Of a DNA stretch of 64,000 nucleotides, positions 17,888-26,657 are shown piece after piece. Positions within the stretch are counted from its first letter, which is position 1, and each line of letters starts with the position of its first letter. Source of the DNA: Bradyrhizobium betae (GTDB taxonomy: Bacteria; Pseudomonadota; Alphaproteobacteria; Rhizobiales; Xanthobacteraceae). Location of the stretch: NCBI RefSeq assembly GCF_004123905.1, contig NZ_MZXW01000021.1:62001-126000 (forward strand). Reading direction: 5' to 3'. The translations under genes were made by a program, and so were the position numbers. The notes beneath the pieces were generated by a model. That model saw only the letters and a program-made list of their open reading frames with translations. It was not told where the DNA came from and searched no databases.

Positions 17888-18799
17888 TCAAAATTCCTTG
17901 CAAATACGACTGACCAATTCGATGAACCAGCGCAGCGCCGGATCGGCCATGGCGCGGCGGGTATGGAGCAGGTCGATATTGAACGCTTCGACATCGTAGG
18001 GAACCGGAATGACGGATACGCCGGCGGCGGTCGCGAAGCGGCGCGCGATGCGCTCCGCCATGGTCGCAATCAGATCGGTTCCAGCGACTGCAAACGGCAC
18101 CGCGACGACATGGGCGAGCGTGATCGCGGTTCTGCGTTTGCGTCCATGCCGGCTCAGCATCGTGTCGATTGCGCCGGGCAGCCCGTCACCGCCGGCGGAT
18201 GAGAACAGCACATGCGGAAGACGCGCGTAGTCGTCCTTCGTGAGCTGTTTCCCTTTGGCGCGCCTGGCGTCGCGAATGCAGACGAACTTCTCCGAAAACA
18301 GCGTGTATCGGGTGATGCGCTGGGAAGCGGGAAGGTGGCCGCCGATCAATACGTCGACATCGCCGCGCTCGAGGCTCACGACACTCGCGGTCGGATCAAT
18401 GATGGGACGCACCAGGAGATCGATCCCCGGAGCCTCCCGTCGTAGCGCCTCGACCAGTAGCGGCACCACGACGAGGTCGCCATAATCGGTCGCGGCAATC
18501 GACAGGCGGCGGCTGACTGTCGCCGGATTGAATGCTGATGTGGGCGCGAGCACACCCCTGATCTGTGCCAGTGCGTCGCTGATCGGCTGGGCCAGCGCCA
18601 GCGCCTTGGCCGTCGGTTGCATGCCGGAGGCCGAGCGCACGAAAAGCTCATCGCCAAACAGCGCGCGCAGCCGCGTCAACACGCTGCTCATCGATGGTTG
18701 CGCCAGGCCGATGCGCTCTCCGGCGCGGGTCACATGGCGTTCCTCCATCAGGGCCTCGAAGGCCACCAGGAGGTTGAGGTCGATGGAAGCTAAATTCAT
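17888..18799 (-). CDS. LysR-family transcriptional regulator
   Basis: This 303-residue regulator starts DLNLLVAFEALMEERHVTRAGE with the helix-turn-helix RIGLAQPSMSSVLTRLRALFGD and a C-terminal co-inducer domain. The start is ATG 18799; the frame upstream to 18901 is isoleucine-rich and unlikely to be translated. It is divergent from the BASS-like transporter gene, and LysR proteins usually control the divergent neighbour and themselves. The gap 18800-18888 is AT-rich (TGATAGATATGATAATAATC) and is where the LysR box should be. The ligand is unknown but may be the transported anion. Confidence 0.92.
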   Translation of the reverse strand: MNLASIDLNLLVAFEALMEERHVTRAGERIGLAQPSMSSVLTRLRALFGDELFVRSASGMQPTAKALALAQPISDALAQIRGVLAPTSAFNPATVSRRLSIAATDYGDLVVVPLLVEALRREAPGIDLLVRPIIDPTASVVSLERGDVDVLIGGHLPASQRITRYTLFSEKFVCIRDARRAKGKQLTKDDYARLPHVLFSSAGGDGLPGAIDTMLSRHGRKRRTAITLAHVVAVPFAVAGTDLIATMAERIARRFATAAGVSVIPVPYDVEAFNIDLLHTRRAMADPALRWFIELVSRICKEF

Positions 18800-18888
18800 T
18801 TGAGCAATGATAGATATGATAATAATCGATTTCAAGAATGGTGCCAGGTGTGGTCCTTTGGCGAGGACGACATGACTGGATCGGGCGT

Positions 18889-19767
18889 ATGCGACCCTCA
18901 CTTCTGCGCCTCATCCCGCGCGGACCGACATTGTTGGCGCTCGGAGTCCTGATGGGGCTCGCGTTTCCCGTTCTCGCGGATCTGGCGCGACCTCTGATGC
19001 CGGCCACGATCTTCTTGATCGTTCTCGGAACGCTGTTGCGGATCGATAGCCAGGCTATCATTGCCACGCTGCGGCGGCCGTCGCTGTCCGTGCTGCTTCC
19101 CGCGATCGTCATGGTGGCCTGTCCGCTGCTGATCGGTGTTGCCGGACGCGCCTTGAACCTCGGTCCGGAGATTGCACTTGCGGCTGTGCTTGCCGTCTCG
19201 GCGCCGCCGTCGAGCGGAACGGCGGCGGTGGCACGCATGCTCGGGCTCGACGGCGCGGTGCCGCTCGTGGTGACGGTGTTGTCGATGGTGCTGGCGCCGG
19301 TCACCGTGCCGCTGCTTGCGGGCTGGTTCGGAGGACTGGAGATCAGCGCGCTCGAGCTTGCGCTGCGTCTGACGCTGCTGATCGGCAGCGCCGAGGGCGT
19401 GGCGTTCCTGGTCCGGCGGCATGCGGCCTCGATGCTGGCGGCCCATGGCGAGGTGGTCGACGGGATCGTTGTCACGGCGCTCCTCGTCTTTGCCGTTGCG
19501 ACCATGGCCGGTATCCGCGCGCAGATCGCCGCCGATCTGCAAGCCGCTACGCTGTGCCTCGGGCTCGCCTTTGCCTGCAATATCGCCCTTCAAGCGGCGG
19601 GTGCCGCGCTGCTGCCGGGCAATTTGGGCCAGCGCCTGACCGTCGGCCTTATCCTCGGCAATCGCAATGTGGGCCTGGTCTGGTCGGCGCTGGGCGCTGC
19701 CGCCTCGCCGCGCATGGCCCTATACTTCGCCGCGACGCAATTTCCGATCTACCTCTGCCGCGCCTGA
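18889..19767 (+). CDS. BASS-like (bile acid:sodium symporter family) membrane transporter
   Basis: This protein of about 292 residues is almost entirely hydrophobic, with around nine to ten membrane segments. A crossover-type motif near the end, GNLGQRLTVGLILGNRNVGLVW, and AVSAPPSSGTAAVARMLG in the middle are reminiscent of the sodium/bile acid symporter superfamily. The first membrane segment starts just after ATG 18889; an in-frame ATG at 18838 is also possible and would overlap the presumed LysR box. It is divergent from the LysR gene and 40 bases ahead of the DUF2891 gene. An organic-anion substrate is a guess; family assignment is moderate. Confidence 0.68.
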   Translation: MRPSLLRLIPRGPTLLALGVLMGLAFPVLADLARPLMPATIFLIVLGTLLRIDSQAIIATLRRPSLSVLLPAIVMVACPLLIGVAGRALNLGPEIALAAVLAVSAPPSSGTAAVARMLGLDGAVPLVVTVLSMVLAPVTVPLLAGWFGGLEISALELALRLTLLIGSAEGVAFLVRRHAASMLAAHGEVVDGIVVTALLVFAVATMAGIRAQIAADLQAATLCLGLAFACNIALQAAGAALLPGNLGQRLTVGLILGNRNVGLVWSALGAAASPRMALYFAATQFPIYLCRA

Positions 19768-19807
19768 TCGAGACCTTGATCAGCCGTAACACTAAAGAGG
19801 CCAAGCC

Positions 19808-20821
19808 GTGACCACTTCCCATCTCACCCTCGACTATGCCCAGCATTTCGCACGCATCGCGCTCGGCCATGTCGGGCGTGAATATCCCAACAACGTGGAC
19901 CACGCGCTGGCTCAGCCGGCGGATGCCCGCACGCCGAGCGAGCTGCACCCGATTTTCTACGGCAGCTATGATTGGCACTCCTGCGTCCACAGCTACTGGA
20001 TGCTGGCGCGACTGCTGCGCCGCTATCCGAATTTTGCGGCGGCCTCCGACATCCGCACGCTGTTCGACACGCAGTTCGTTGCCGACAAGGTCGATGCCGA
20101 ACGTGCTTATTTCGCTCATCCGACTGCACGTGGCTTCAAACGGCCCTATGGCTGGGCCTGGCTGTTGAAGCTCGCGACCGAGTTGGCGTTGCAATCCGAC
20201 GACCGTTGGGGCCGCAATCTCACGCCGCTGACTGAGGTCATCGTGCAACGCTTTCGCGACTTCCTGCCGCGTGCGACATATCCCGTACGCGTCGGCACGC
20301 ATTTCAATACGGCATTCGGTTTGCGAATGGCGGCGGACTACGCCGGCCTCACAGGGGATGAAGAGCTTGGCAGGCTGCTTCGCGAGACTGGTCAGCGTTG
20401 GTATGGCGAGGACAGCGACTGCCCGGCCTGGGGTGAGCCCAGCGGCGATGATTTCCAGTCGTCGGCCCTGATCGAGGCCGAGTGCATGCGGCGGCTGTTG
20501 CCTCAGGACGCGTTCCTGCCCTGGTTCGATCGGTTCCTGCCGCGGCTCGTCGAAGAGCAGCCGGCAACGCTGTTCAAGCCCGCGACGGTCACGGATCGCA
20601 CGGACGGCAAGATCGCCCATCTCGACGGGCTTAATCTCAGCCGGGCCTGGTGCTGGCGCTCGCTCGGTGACGCCTTGCCGGCGAACGACGAACGGCGCGC
20701 CATTGCTCACGAAGCCGCGCGCGAGCACCTGGCCGCGGGCCTTCCGCATATCGCCGAGCATTATATGGGCGAGCACTGGCTTGCGAGTTTTGCCGTGCTT
20801 GCCCTTGATAACGACAACTGA
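19808..20821 (+). CDS. DUF2891 family protein
   Basis: This 337-residue cytoplasmic protein matches DUF2891 by length and blocks: a start with YAQHFARIALGHVGREYPN, then HPIFYGSYDWHSCVHSYWML, RPYGWAWLLKLATEL, RVGTHFNTAFGLRM, and an end with ITEHYMGEHWLASFA-type sequence (here IAEHYMGEHWLASFAVLAL). The many conserved His, Trp and Tyr residues and alpha-helical pattern suggest an (alpha/alpha) barrel, as in some glycosidases, but no reaction is assigned. It probably shares the promoter of the BASS-like gene and may act on its substrate. Confidence 0.85.
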   Translation: MTTSHLTLDYAQHFARIALGHVGREYPNNVDHALAQPADARTPSELHPIFYGSYDWHSCVHSYWMLARLLRRYPNFAAASDIRTLFDTQFVADKVDAERAYFAHPTARGFKRPYGWAWLLKLATELALQSDDRWGRNLTPLTEVIVQRFRDFLPRATYPVRVGTHFNTAFGLRMAADYAGLTGDEELGRLLRETGQRWYGEDSDCPAWGEPSGDDFQSSALIEAECMRRLLPQDAFLPWFDRFLPRLVEEQPATLFKPATVTDRTDGKIAHLDGLNLSRAWCWRSLGDALPANDERRAIAHEAAREHLAAGLPHIAEHYMGEHWLASFAVLALDNDN

Positions 20822-20842
20822 GCAGGCGAGCGCCGTTTGCGG

Positions 20843-22564
20843 TTATTCCGCAGCGGCCATCAGCCGGGGACGCGCGTGCGGCGGGTTTGCAGGGTCGGCG
20901 ACTCCTGATGGGATCGAGGCCAGCAGCGACTTCGTATAGGGCTGCTGCGGATTGTCGAAGATGTCGGCGGCGGTCCCATGCTCGACGATGCGTCCACGGT
21001 GCATCACCGAGACGGTGTGGGCGAGCTGGCGCACCAGCGCGAGGTCGTGCGAGACGAACACATAGGTCAGGCCCAGACTGGCCTGTAGCGTGAGCAATAC
21101 TTCGACGATGCCGGCCTGGACGCTGACGTCTAGTGCGGAGGTGGGCTCGTCGAGCACGATCACATCAGGCTTGAGGACCAACGACCGTGCGATGGCGACG
21201 CGTTGGCGCTGGCCGCCTGACAAGGCCGCCGGCTTGCGGGAGAGCAGGTGCTCGCCGAGCCCGACATCGGCTAGAGCCTCGCGAACCCGCGCGTCGCGCT
21301 CCCTACGTGTTCCGATCTTGAACCGGTCGAGCGGCTCGCGCACCAGCTGCTCGACTGTCCAGGTCGGATCGAGCGAGGTGAACGGGTTCTGGTAGACCAG
21401 CTGAAGATGACGCCACGCCGAGCGCAGTGCCTCGGGCGAGCGCCCGGTGATCTGCTCGCCTGCGACCGAGATGGTCCCGATGTCGGGTTGCTCGAGCCCA
21501 AGCAGCAGCCGGACCGCCGTCGTCTTGCCCGAGCCGGACTCGCCGACCAGCGCGTGCGTGGTGCCGGCAGGAACGGTGAACGACAAATCGCTGGTAGCCG
21601 TCAGCGTCGTGCCGTCGACGGTGAAGGTCTTCGTGACGGCGCTGACCTCGATCTTTGGTGTCGCAGCGTCGCCGGTCTTGAGGGTTCGGAAGCCCACGTC
21701 GCGCAGCGCGGCGTAGCGGTCAGGATTGAGGGCCGGAACGTCGGCGCGCAGCTTTCTCGCGTAGGCCGACGCCGGCGAGGAGAAGACGGCAGCGGTTCGG
21801 CCGGCCTCCTGGATGACGCCGTCCTTGAGCACCACGAGCGAGTTCGCGCGTTCGGCCGCGATCGCAAGATCGTGCGTAATGAGCAGCAGACTGATCTTGA
21901 GATCGTGCTGCAGCCGCGTGAGCAGGTCGAGGATGCGTTTCTGAATCGTGACGTCGAGCGCGGAGGTCGGCTCGTCGGCAACCAGCAGTGCCGGCCGCGG
22001 CAGGATCGCGAGGCCGATCAGCACACGTTGGAGCATGCCCCCAGACAGCTGGTGCGGATAGGAGTCGTAGACTCTCTGAGGATTGTCGAGCCCGACCTCG
22101 GCGAACGTCTCCAGGATGAGCCGCTTGCGGATCGCCCTGCCGGGCTCGTCGAGCAGTGCGGCCGCCTCCTGTGCCTGTGCTCCGATCGTTCGGACCGGGT
22201 TGAGGGAGTTGGCGGGATCCTGCGGGACGAAGCCAATGGCTCGCCCCCGCAGCGGACGGAAGCCGCGCTCGGACATCCCCAGCACGTCCTGACCCTCGAA
22301 GGCAACACGGCCGGTGGCGCGCCCGCCGCTGGGGAGCAGCCGCAGAACTGCGCGAGCGATCGTCGACTTGCCCGAGCCGGACTCCCCGATGAGGGCGAGG
22401 CTCTCTCCGCGGCCGAGTTCAAACCCGACATTGGTCACGACCTCGTGCGGCCCGTAGGAGACCGACAGACCGTCGACCCGGAGCAGCGGAAGCGGGCGCA
22501 GCGGAGTCGGGGCGTTGATCTCGGCGTGGGTGAGAGTGGCGGTCAATCTGTCTTGCGCAGCCAT
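20843..22564 (-). CDS. Dual-domain ABC ATPase of a peptide/opine-type importer (DppD-DppF fusion)
   Basis: This protein of about 573 residues holds two complete ABC domains. Domain 1 has Walker A GESGSGKSTIA, signature LSGGMLQRVLIGLA and Walker B LLVADEPTSALD. Domain 2 has GESGSGKTTAV, LSGGQRQRVAIARSLV and VIVLDEPTSALD. Each domain carries the C-terminal oligopeptide-transporter extension. Fused forms are common in rhizobial dipeptide/glutathione/opine importers (GsiA-like). The ATG at 22564 has AGGA about 11 bases upstream and overlaps the permease gene by 22 bases; the longer frame to 22636 lies inside that gene. It is the last gene of a four-gene minus-strand operon. Confidence 0.92.
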   Translation of the reverse strand: MAAQDRLTATLTHAEINAPTPLRPLPLLRVDGLSVSYGPHEVVTNVGFELGRGESLALIGESGSGKSTIARAVLRLLPSGGRATGRVAFEGQDVLGMSERGFRPLRGRAIGFVPQDPANSLNPVRTIGAQAQEAAALLDEPGRAIRKRLILETFAEVGLDNPQRVYDSYPHQLSGGMLQRVLIGLAILPRPALLVADEPTSALDVTIQKRILDLLTRLQHDLKISLLLITHDLAIAAERANSLVVLKDGVIQEAGRTAAVFSSPASAYARKLRADVPALNPDRYAALRDVGFRTLKTGDAATPKIEVSAVTKTFTVDGTTLTATSDLSFTVPAGTTHALVGESGSGKTTAVRLLLGLEQPDIGTISVAGEQITGRSPEALRSAWRHLQLVYQNPFTSLDPTWTVEQLVREPLDRFKIGTRRERDARVREALADVGLGEHLLSRKPAALSGGQRQRVAIARSLVLKPDVIVLDEPTSALDVSVQAGIVEVLLTLQASLGLTYVFVSHDLALVRQLAHTVSVMHRGRIVEHGTAADIFDNPQQPYTKSLLASIPSGVADPANPPHARPRLMAAAE

Positions 22565-23391
22565 CGGCTGATCCTGTTCACGGAGAGGACGGTCGCGATC
22601 GTGACGAACGCGGGCGCGTATACCAGCCACGGCCATTTGAGGTAGTCCTTGCCGATCGAGATCAGCAGGCCCCAGTCGGAAGCGGGCGGCGGATCGCCAT
22701 AGCCGAGAAAGGCGAGGCTCGCGATCACCAGGATCGACAGGCCGAACTGCAGCACGGCGAGCGGGAGCACCGAGCGCGATGCATTCGGCAGCACGTGCCG
22801 CAGCAGGATGTGCCAGCGCGAGCCGCCCATCAGGAATGCCGCCTCGACGAAGATTGCCTGCCGGGTCTTGATCACTTCCGAACGCATCACCCGCGCAAAC
22901 ACGGCCACCGCCGAGACGCCGGTCGCGATGGCGGCGTTCGTCGTGTCGAAACCGATCGCGGTGACGACGATGACTGCCAGCAGGAAGTTCGGGATCGCCA
23001 GCAGCACGTCGACCAGGCGAGCGAGCACGATATCGACCCAGCCGCCGAGGAAACCTGCGAGCAGGCCGATCAGGCCGCCGGCAACAGTGGCGATGACGAC
23101 GGCGATGAGCGCGCTCGCCACCGAGGACGCGGTGCCGTAGACGACGCGGGTATAGAGGTCTCGGCCGAGGTGATCGGTGCCGAACCAGTGTGCGGCGCTG
23201 GGACTGAGCAGTTTCTCGGCGGGAACACCGGCGATCGGGCTATGATTCGTGAACAGGCCCGGCGCCAGCGACCAGGCAATCACGATCGCGATGACCGCGA
23301 AGGAAAGCGCGACGGTCGGCGGCACGCGAAAAGCTGTCAGTCGGCCGATCGCGGTGACGCGCGAGGCAGAGGAGAAGGAGGCGAGAGTCAT
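22543..23391 (-). CDS. ABC transporter permease, DppC-like
   Basis: This 282-residue permease has an N-terminal membrane helix, the family block HWFGTDHLGRDLYTRVVYG and five further helices. The EAA loop is seen as FVEAAFLMGGSRWHILLRHVLP. These are the hallmarks of the second permease (DppC/OppC) of oligopeptide-type importers. Its ATG overlaps the stop of the DppB-like gene in a four-base ATGA junction, so the two permeases are translationally coupled, as expected for a heterodimeric channel. Confidence 0.93.
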   Translation of the reverse strand: MTLASFSSASRVTAIGRLTAFRVPPTVALSFAVIAIVIAWSLAPGLFTNHSPIAGVPAEKLLSPSAAHWFGTDHLGRDLYTRVVYGTASSVASALIAVVIATVAGGLIGLLAGFLGGWVDIVLARLVDVLLAIPNFLLAVIVVTAIGFDTTNAAIATGVSAVAVFARVMRSEVIKTRQAIFVEAAFLMGGSRWHILLRHVLPNASRSVLPLAVLQFGLSILVIASLAFLGYGDPPPASDWGLLISIGKDYLKWPWLVYAPAFVTIATVLSVNRISRWLRKTD

Positions 23392-24398
23392 GATGTCACC
23401 GCCGCGGTTGTTGCAGTGGCGCTATCGTCCGTGGTGGTCGGGCGGCGCCCGCGGCCGCCGATCAGCTTCACGCGCGGGTCGAGCAGCGGGTAGATGAGGT
23501 CGGCGATCAAATTGACGAGCACGAACACGACGGCCGCAAGCGAGACGACTGCTTGCAGCACCGGCAAATCCTGCGTGCTCACCGAGCGCTGCACCAGGCT
23601 GCCGATGCCGGTGCGGCCGAACACCGTCTCGGTGATCAGCGAGCCGCCGAGCAACTCGCCGATGGCGAGCGCAATGACGGTGACGACGGGAAGCGAAGAC
23701 GGCTTGAGAAGATGTTTTGAAAACAGGCGCGTTTGCGTCAGTCCACGGCCGCGCGCGACCGCCGCGTATTCCTGCTCGGCCTCCTTGTCGAGGTTCGCGA
23801 TCAGCACCTCGGCGATCCGGGCGGAGACGGGGATGCTCAGCGCGACCGCGGCGAAGAAGGTGGCCCAGAAGCTGTCGGGCGCGATCACGCGGAACAGGCC
23901 AAGCTGGAAGCCGAACACGTGGATCAGCACCAGGCCGATAACGAAATTGGGCACCGACAGGAACAACGACGGGAAGCCGCGCAGCAAACCCTGGCCAAAT
24001 CGTTTCGGAAGAAATTGCGTACCATAGGCGATCGTTAGCGCCAGCAGCAGCGCGATGGCGAAAGCCGCGGAGGCGAGGATCAGCGTCGAGGGCAGAACCT
24101 CTGCGATCAGGGTTGTTACCGGTCGGTTGGACCGCATGGACAGGCCGAGGTCGCCTGTGACGAAGTGGGACAGCGACGTCCAGAGCTGAACCGGGATCGG
24201 CTGGTCCAGGCCCTGGGCGGCGATGATTTGCTTGATCTGGTCCTCGGTAAATCCATTCTGCGGGTCACGCAGCACGTTGGTGATAGGATCACCCGGCAGG
24301 ATGCTGACGACGACAAAAGTGAAGACGTAGGCTAGCAGGATCACGATGAAGGCCTGCGCCAGGCGCTTTGCGGCATAGGCGAGGTAAGCGTTGCTCAT
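23388..24398 (-). CDS. ABC transporter permease, DppB-like
   Basis: This 336-residue permease has the DppB layout: one N-terminal membrane helix, a long periplasmic domain (VTGDLGLSMRSNRPVTTLI) and five C-terminal helices. The EAA loop is YAAVARGRGLTQTRLFSKHLLK and the end is LIYPLLDPRVKL, both typical of the family. It follows the binding-protein gene by about 38 bases and precedes the DppC-like gene with a four-base overlap. Confidence 0.93.
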   Translation of the reverse strand: MSNAYLAYAAKRLAQAFIVILLAYVFTFVVVSILPGDPITNVLRDPQNGFTEDQIKQIIAAQGLDQPIPVQLWTSLSHFVTGDLGLSMRSNRPVTTLIAEVLPSTLILASAAFAIALLLALTIAYGTQFLPKRFGQGLLRGFPSLFLSVPNFVIGLVLIHVFGFQLGLFRVIAPDSFWATFFAAVALSIPVSARIAEVLIANLDKEAEQEYAAVARGRGLTQTRLFSKHLLKPSSLPVVTVIALAIGELLGGSLITETVFGRTGIGSLVQRSVSTQDLPVLQAVVSLAAVVFVLVNLIADLIYPLLDPRVKLIGGRGRRPTTTDDSATATTAAVTS

Positions 24399-24436
24399 GC
24401 CGGCTCCCTCGTCGCGCTATTCGCTCGCATGGCGCC

Positions 24437-26089
24437 TCACTCGCCCTTCGTGGCCGTGTAGTAGCTGGCATAAGCAATGCCGTTGTAGATCTCGCCCCTG
24501 AGCCGTGGGGACTGCACGTAGATCCGTTGGACGATCTGCGTGCGCGGGATGAAGTAACCCTGTTCGAGCACGTAGGTCTGCAACTCGTCGAGCAGCGGAT
24601 TGCGAACGTCGAGAGAGGCAGCGCCGGCGATTTTGTCTCGCAGATCGTTGAGCTTCTTGTCGCTGTCGCCGAGATTGAACCAGTTCTCGCCATTGTTGGC
24701 ATCGGTGAGGATGCTGGCGACCGTTCCGGCATCGATGAAGCTACGGGTCACCTCGTAGGCCGGCACAGCAGGGCCGCCGAACCTGACCTTCTCGCCGAAC
24801 GTCACGACATCATAGGTGCGGATAGTGACCTTCCAGCCGATCTTGGCGAGTTGCTGGGCGATGAGTTCGTCGATCGACTTCGCCGTCGCGAGGTAGGGGT
24901 TGGAGTGAAGCGTGAGCGACAGCTGCTTGCCGTCCTTGGTGCGGATGCCATTGGCTCCCTTGACCCAGCCCGCTTCGTCGAGAAGCTTTCCGGCTTTGCC
25001 TGGGTTGTAGGTCAGGAGGTCGCTGTGGTCGGTCGCACCGGGCACGTTGCTCTGGATGAAGGACGTCGCCAGCTTCCAGTCCGGCGTATAGACGGTGTCG
25101 ATGATCTCCTTCCGGTCAATCGCGGCCTGGAGCGCCTGGCGCACCCTGACATCGTTATACGGCTCCAGCTTGGTGTTGACCGCAAGCCCGTTGACGAAGC
25201 CGAGATAGCGCGGGGTTGCAGTGGTGAACCCCGCCTCCTTGAGCGATTTCAATTCCTGCGGTGAGGGGCTGTAGGCGACATCGGCCTGGCCGGACTGGAC
25301 GGCGGCGACCCGCAACGATGGTTCGGACACGATCTTGTAGGTGATCGAATCGAGATAGGCCGGGCCTGTGTGCCCGACGGCGGCAGGGCCCCAATTGTAG
25401 TCCTTGCGCTTGACCAGCTTGACGAAGTCGCCCTCCTTCCAGGAGGCGACCACATACGGCCCGCTGCCTGATGTCTTGGCCAGATCAGCCTGCTGGGCGG
25501 CGGGCTGCGCGATCGTTTTCGGGGAGATGAGGATCGAGCCGTGATAGCCGAGAGTCGGGATAAACCCGAGCGTCGGCGCCTTGAAGACAACCTTCACCGT
25601 GGTTGCGTCGACCGCCTCGGCGCGATCGTAAGTTTTCGGGAAGAGGCCAATCGGATTGATGCCCTCGTTACGCCGGCCGGCGTACCAGATGTCGAGATTG
25701 GCGACCACGGCCGATGCGTCAAGCGGCGTGCCGTCGGAGAAGGTCACACCCTTCCTGAGGTGCAGGGTGAACTGTGTGGCGTCGTTGCTCTGTTCCCAGC
25801 TCTCGGCGATCCAGGGGCTGACCTTGCCGTCAGCATCGACATAGACGAGCTTGTCGGTCACATGGCCCCAGATGTGGCCCTGGAAGCTGGAGATCGCGCT
25901 GTTGTTCGGAATCCAGGTGCCGCCAAGCGAGTCGATGAGGAAGATGATGTCGCCGCCGTTCGGGGGAGCGCCTGCGCTTTGAGCGGCAGTAATGTCTGCC
26001 AAGGCCAGCAGCGCGGCGGCTCGCAGCGCAAACGTTGTGATCAACAGGCGGCGTCGGGACAGCGAGGGCAAAGAAAAGCGTTCGGCCAC
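24437..26089 (-). CDS. ABC transporter substrate-binding protein, peptide/opine type (family 5)
   Basis: This protein of about 550 residues belongs to the extracellular solute-binding family 5. Conserved blocks are TQFTLHLRKGVTFSDGTPLDA, VRQALQAAIDRKEII and YNPGKAGKLLDEAGW. I choose GTG 26089 because AGGAG lies seven bases upstream; in-frame ATGs at 26170 and 26131 have no such site. The N-terminus then has SRRRLLITTFALRAAALL, a twin-arginine-like signal of the SRRxLL type, although the general secretion route is also possible. It is the first gene of the operon, so the promoter is in 26090-26200. Ligand class (peptide, opine, glutathione) cannot be settled. Confidence 0.88.
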   Translation of the reverse strand: MAERFSLPSLSRRRLLITTFALRAAALLALADITAAQSAGAPPNGGDIIFLIDSLGGTWIPNNSAISSFQGHIWGHVTDKLVYVDADGKVSPWIAESWEQSNDATQFTLHLRKGVTFSDGTPLDASAVVANLDIWYAGRRNEGINPIGLFPKTYDRAEAVDATTVKVVFKAPTLGFIPTLGYHGSILISPKTIAQPAAQQADLAKTSGSGPYVVASWKEGDFVKLVKRKDYNWGPAAVGHTGPAYLDSITYKIVSEPSLRVAAVQSGQADVAYSPSPQELKSLKEAGFTTATPRYLGFVNGLAVNTKLEPYNDVRVRQALQAAIDRKEIIDTVYTPDWKLATSFIQSNVPGATDHSDLLTYNPGKAGKLLDEAGWVKGANGIRTKDGKQLSLTLHSNPYLATAKSIDELIAQQLAKIGWKVTIRTYDVVTFGEKVRFGGPAVPAYEVTRSFIDAGTVASILTDANNGENWFNLGDSDKKLNDLRDKIAGAASLDVRNPLLDELQTYVLEQGYFIPRTQIVQRIYVQSPRLRGEIYNGIAYASYYTATKGE

Positions 26090-26470
26090 GAATAGCTCCT
26101 GTCGGTTCTGGACGTGCCAGTCATTTTCCATCGGCAGGAGAAGCGAAATGGAAGGGCTTTGCCATTCCAAATTTTGTTTGAGACGGGCAACAAATGCGCT
26201 GGGAAGGGCAGATGAGCGCGACTGCTATTCGCTTTCAAAGCGAGGCGTTCGGTAAGATGCTTACCCTTGCGGCCGACCGCGACCGCGATCCGAGGTGCTT
26301 GCTCCACAGAGAACCTGGAGACCAGTGGTCGATGAAGAGGCGCGGCGCCCGGTGATGCGTAAGGCGGTCTCCGTGCGGGTTTTTGTTTGGACACGGCCGG
26401 CAAGCTATGAGTTTGCTAGACGGCATTTCGGTCATTTTTTCCAAATGCCCATTGAATTCATTGAACAATC
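26090..26470. other. Non-coding gap upstream of the peptide transporter, running into the tRNA scar
   Basis: This interval of about 380 bases contains the promoter side of the leftward transporter operon and then sequence of mixed composition up to the tRNA fragment. Only short shadow frames are open. No 5' tRNA half, integrase remnant or insertion-sequence end could be recognised. AT-rich stretches occur around 26420-26470. Confidence 0.4.
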
Positions 26471-26522
26471 AAGCGGATTTTGATTCCGCCATTCGGAGGT
26501 TCGATCCCTCCCGCCCCAGCCA
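26471..26522 (+). pseudogene. 3' fragment of a tRNA-Gln(TTG) gene; candidate integration (att) site
   Basis: The bases fold as the 3' half of a tRNA. The anticodon stem is GCGGA/TCCGC at 26473-26477 and 26485-26489, around the loop TTTTGAT (anticodon TTG, reading CAA for Gln, at 26480-26482). The T stem is GGAGG/CCTCC at 26495-26499 and 26507-26511, around TTCGATC. The 3' acceptor strand is CGCCCCA at 26512-26518, with discriminator G and encoded CCA at 26520-26522. The 5' acceptor strand (expected TGGGGCG) and D arm are absent upstream. Such 3' fragments arise when an integrase inserts an element into a tRNA gene. By this orientation the intact tRNA and the element would lie to the left, unless several elements are stacked. 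Confidence 0.75.
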
Positions 26523-26657
26523 GCGCCGGCCGTCGCTATCCGTCGCATTGGCCGATTTCATCTGATCAGCAGATTCATGGAAGAGGTTGACGACAACTAC
26601 CTAAGGTCGCACAATCCAGTCTTATTTCCCCTCGGAATGCATGCAGCGAGATTTCGA

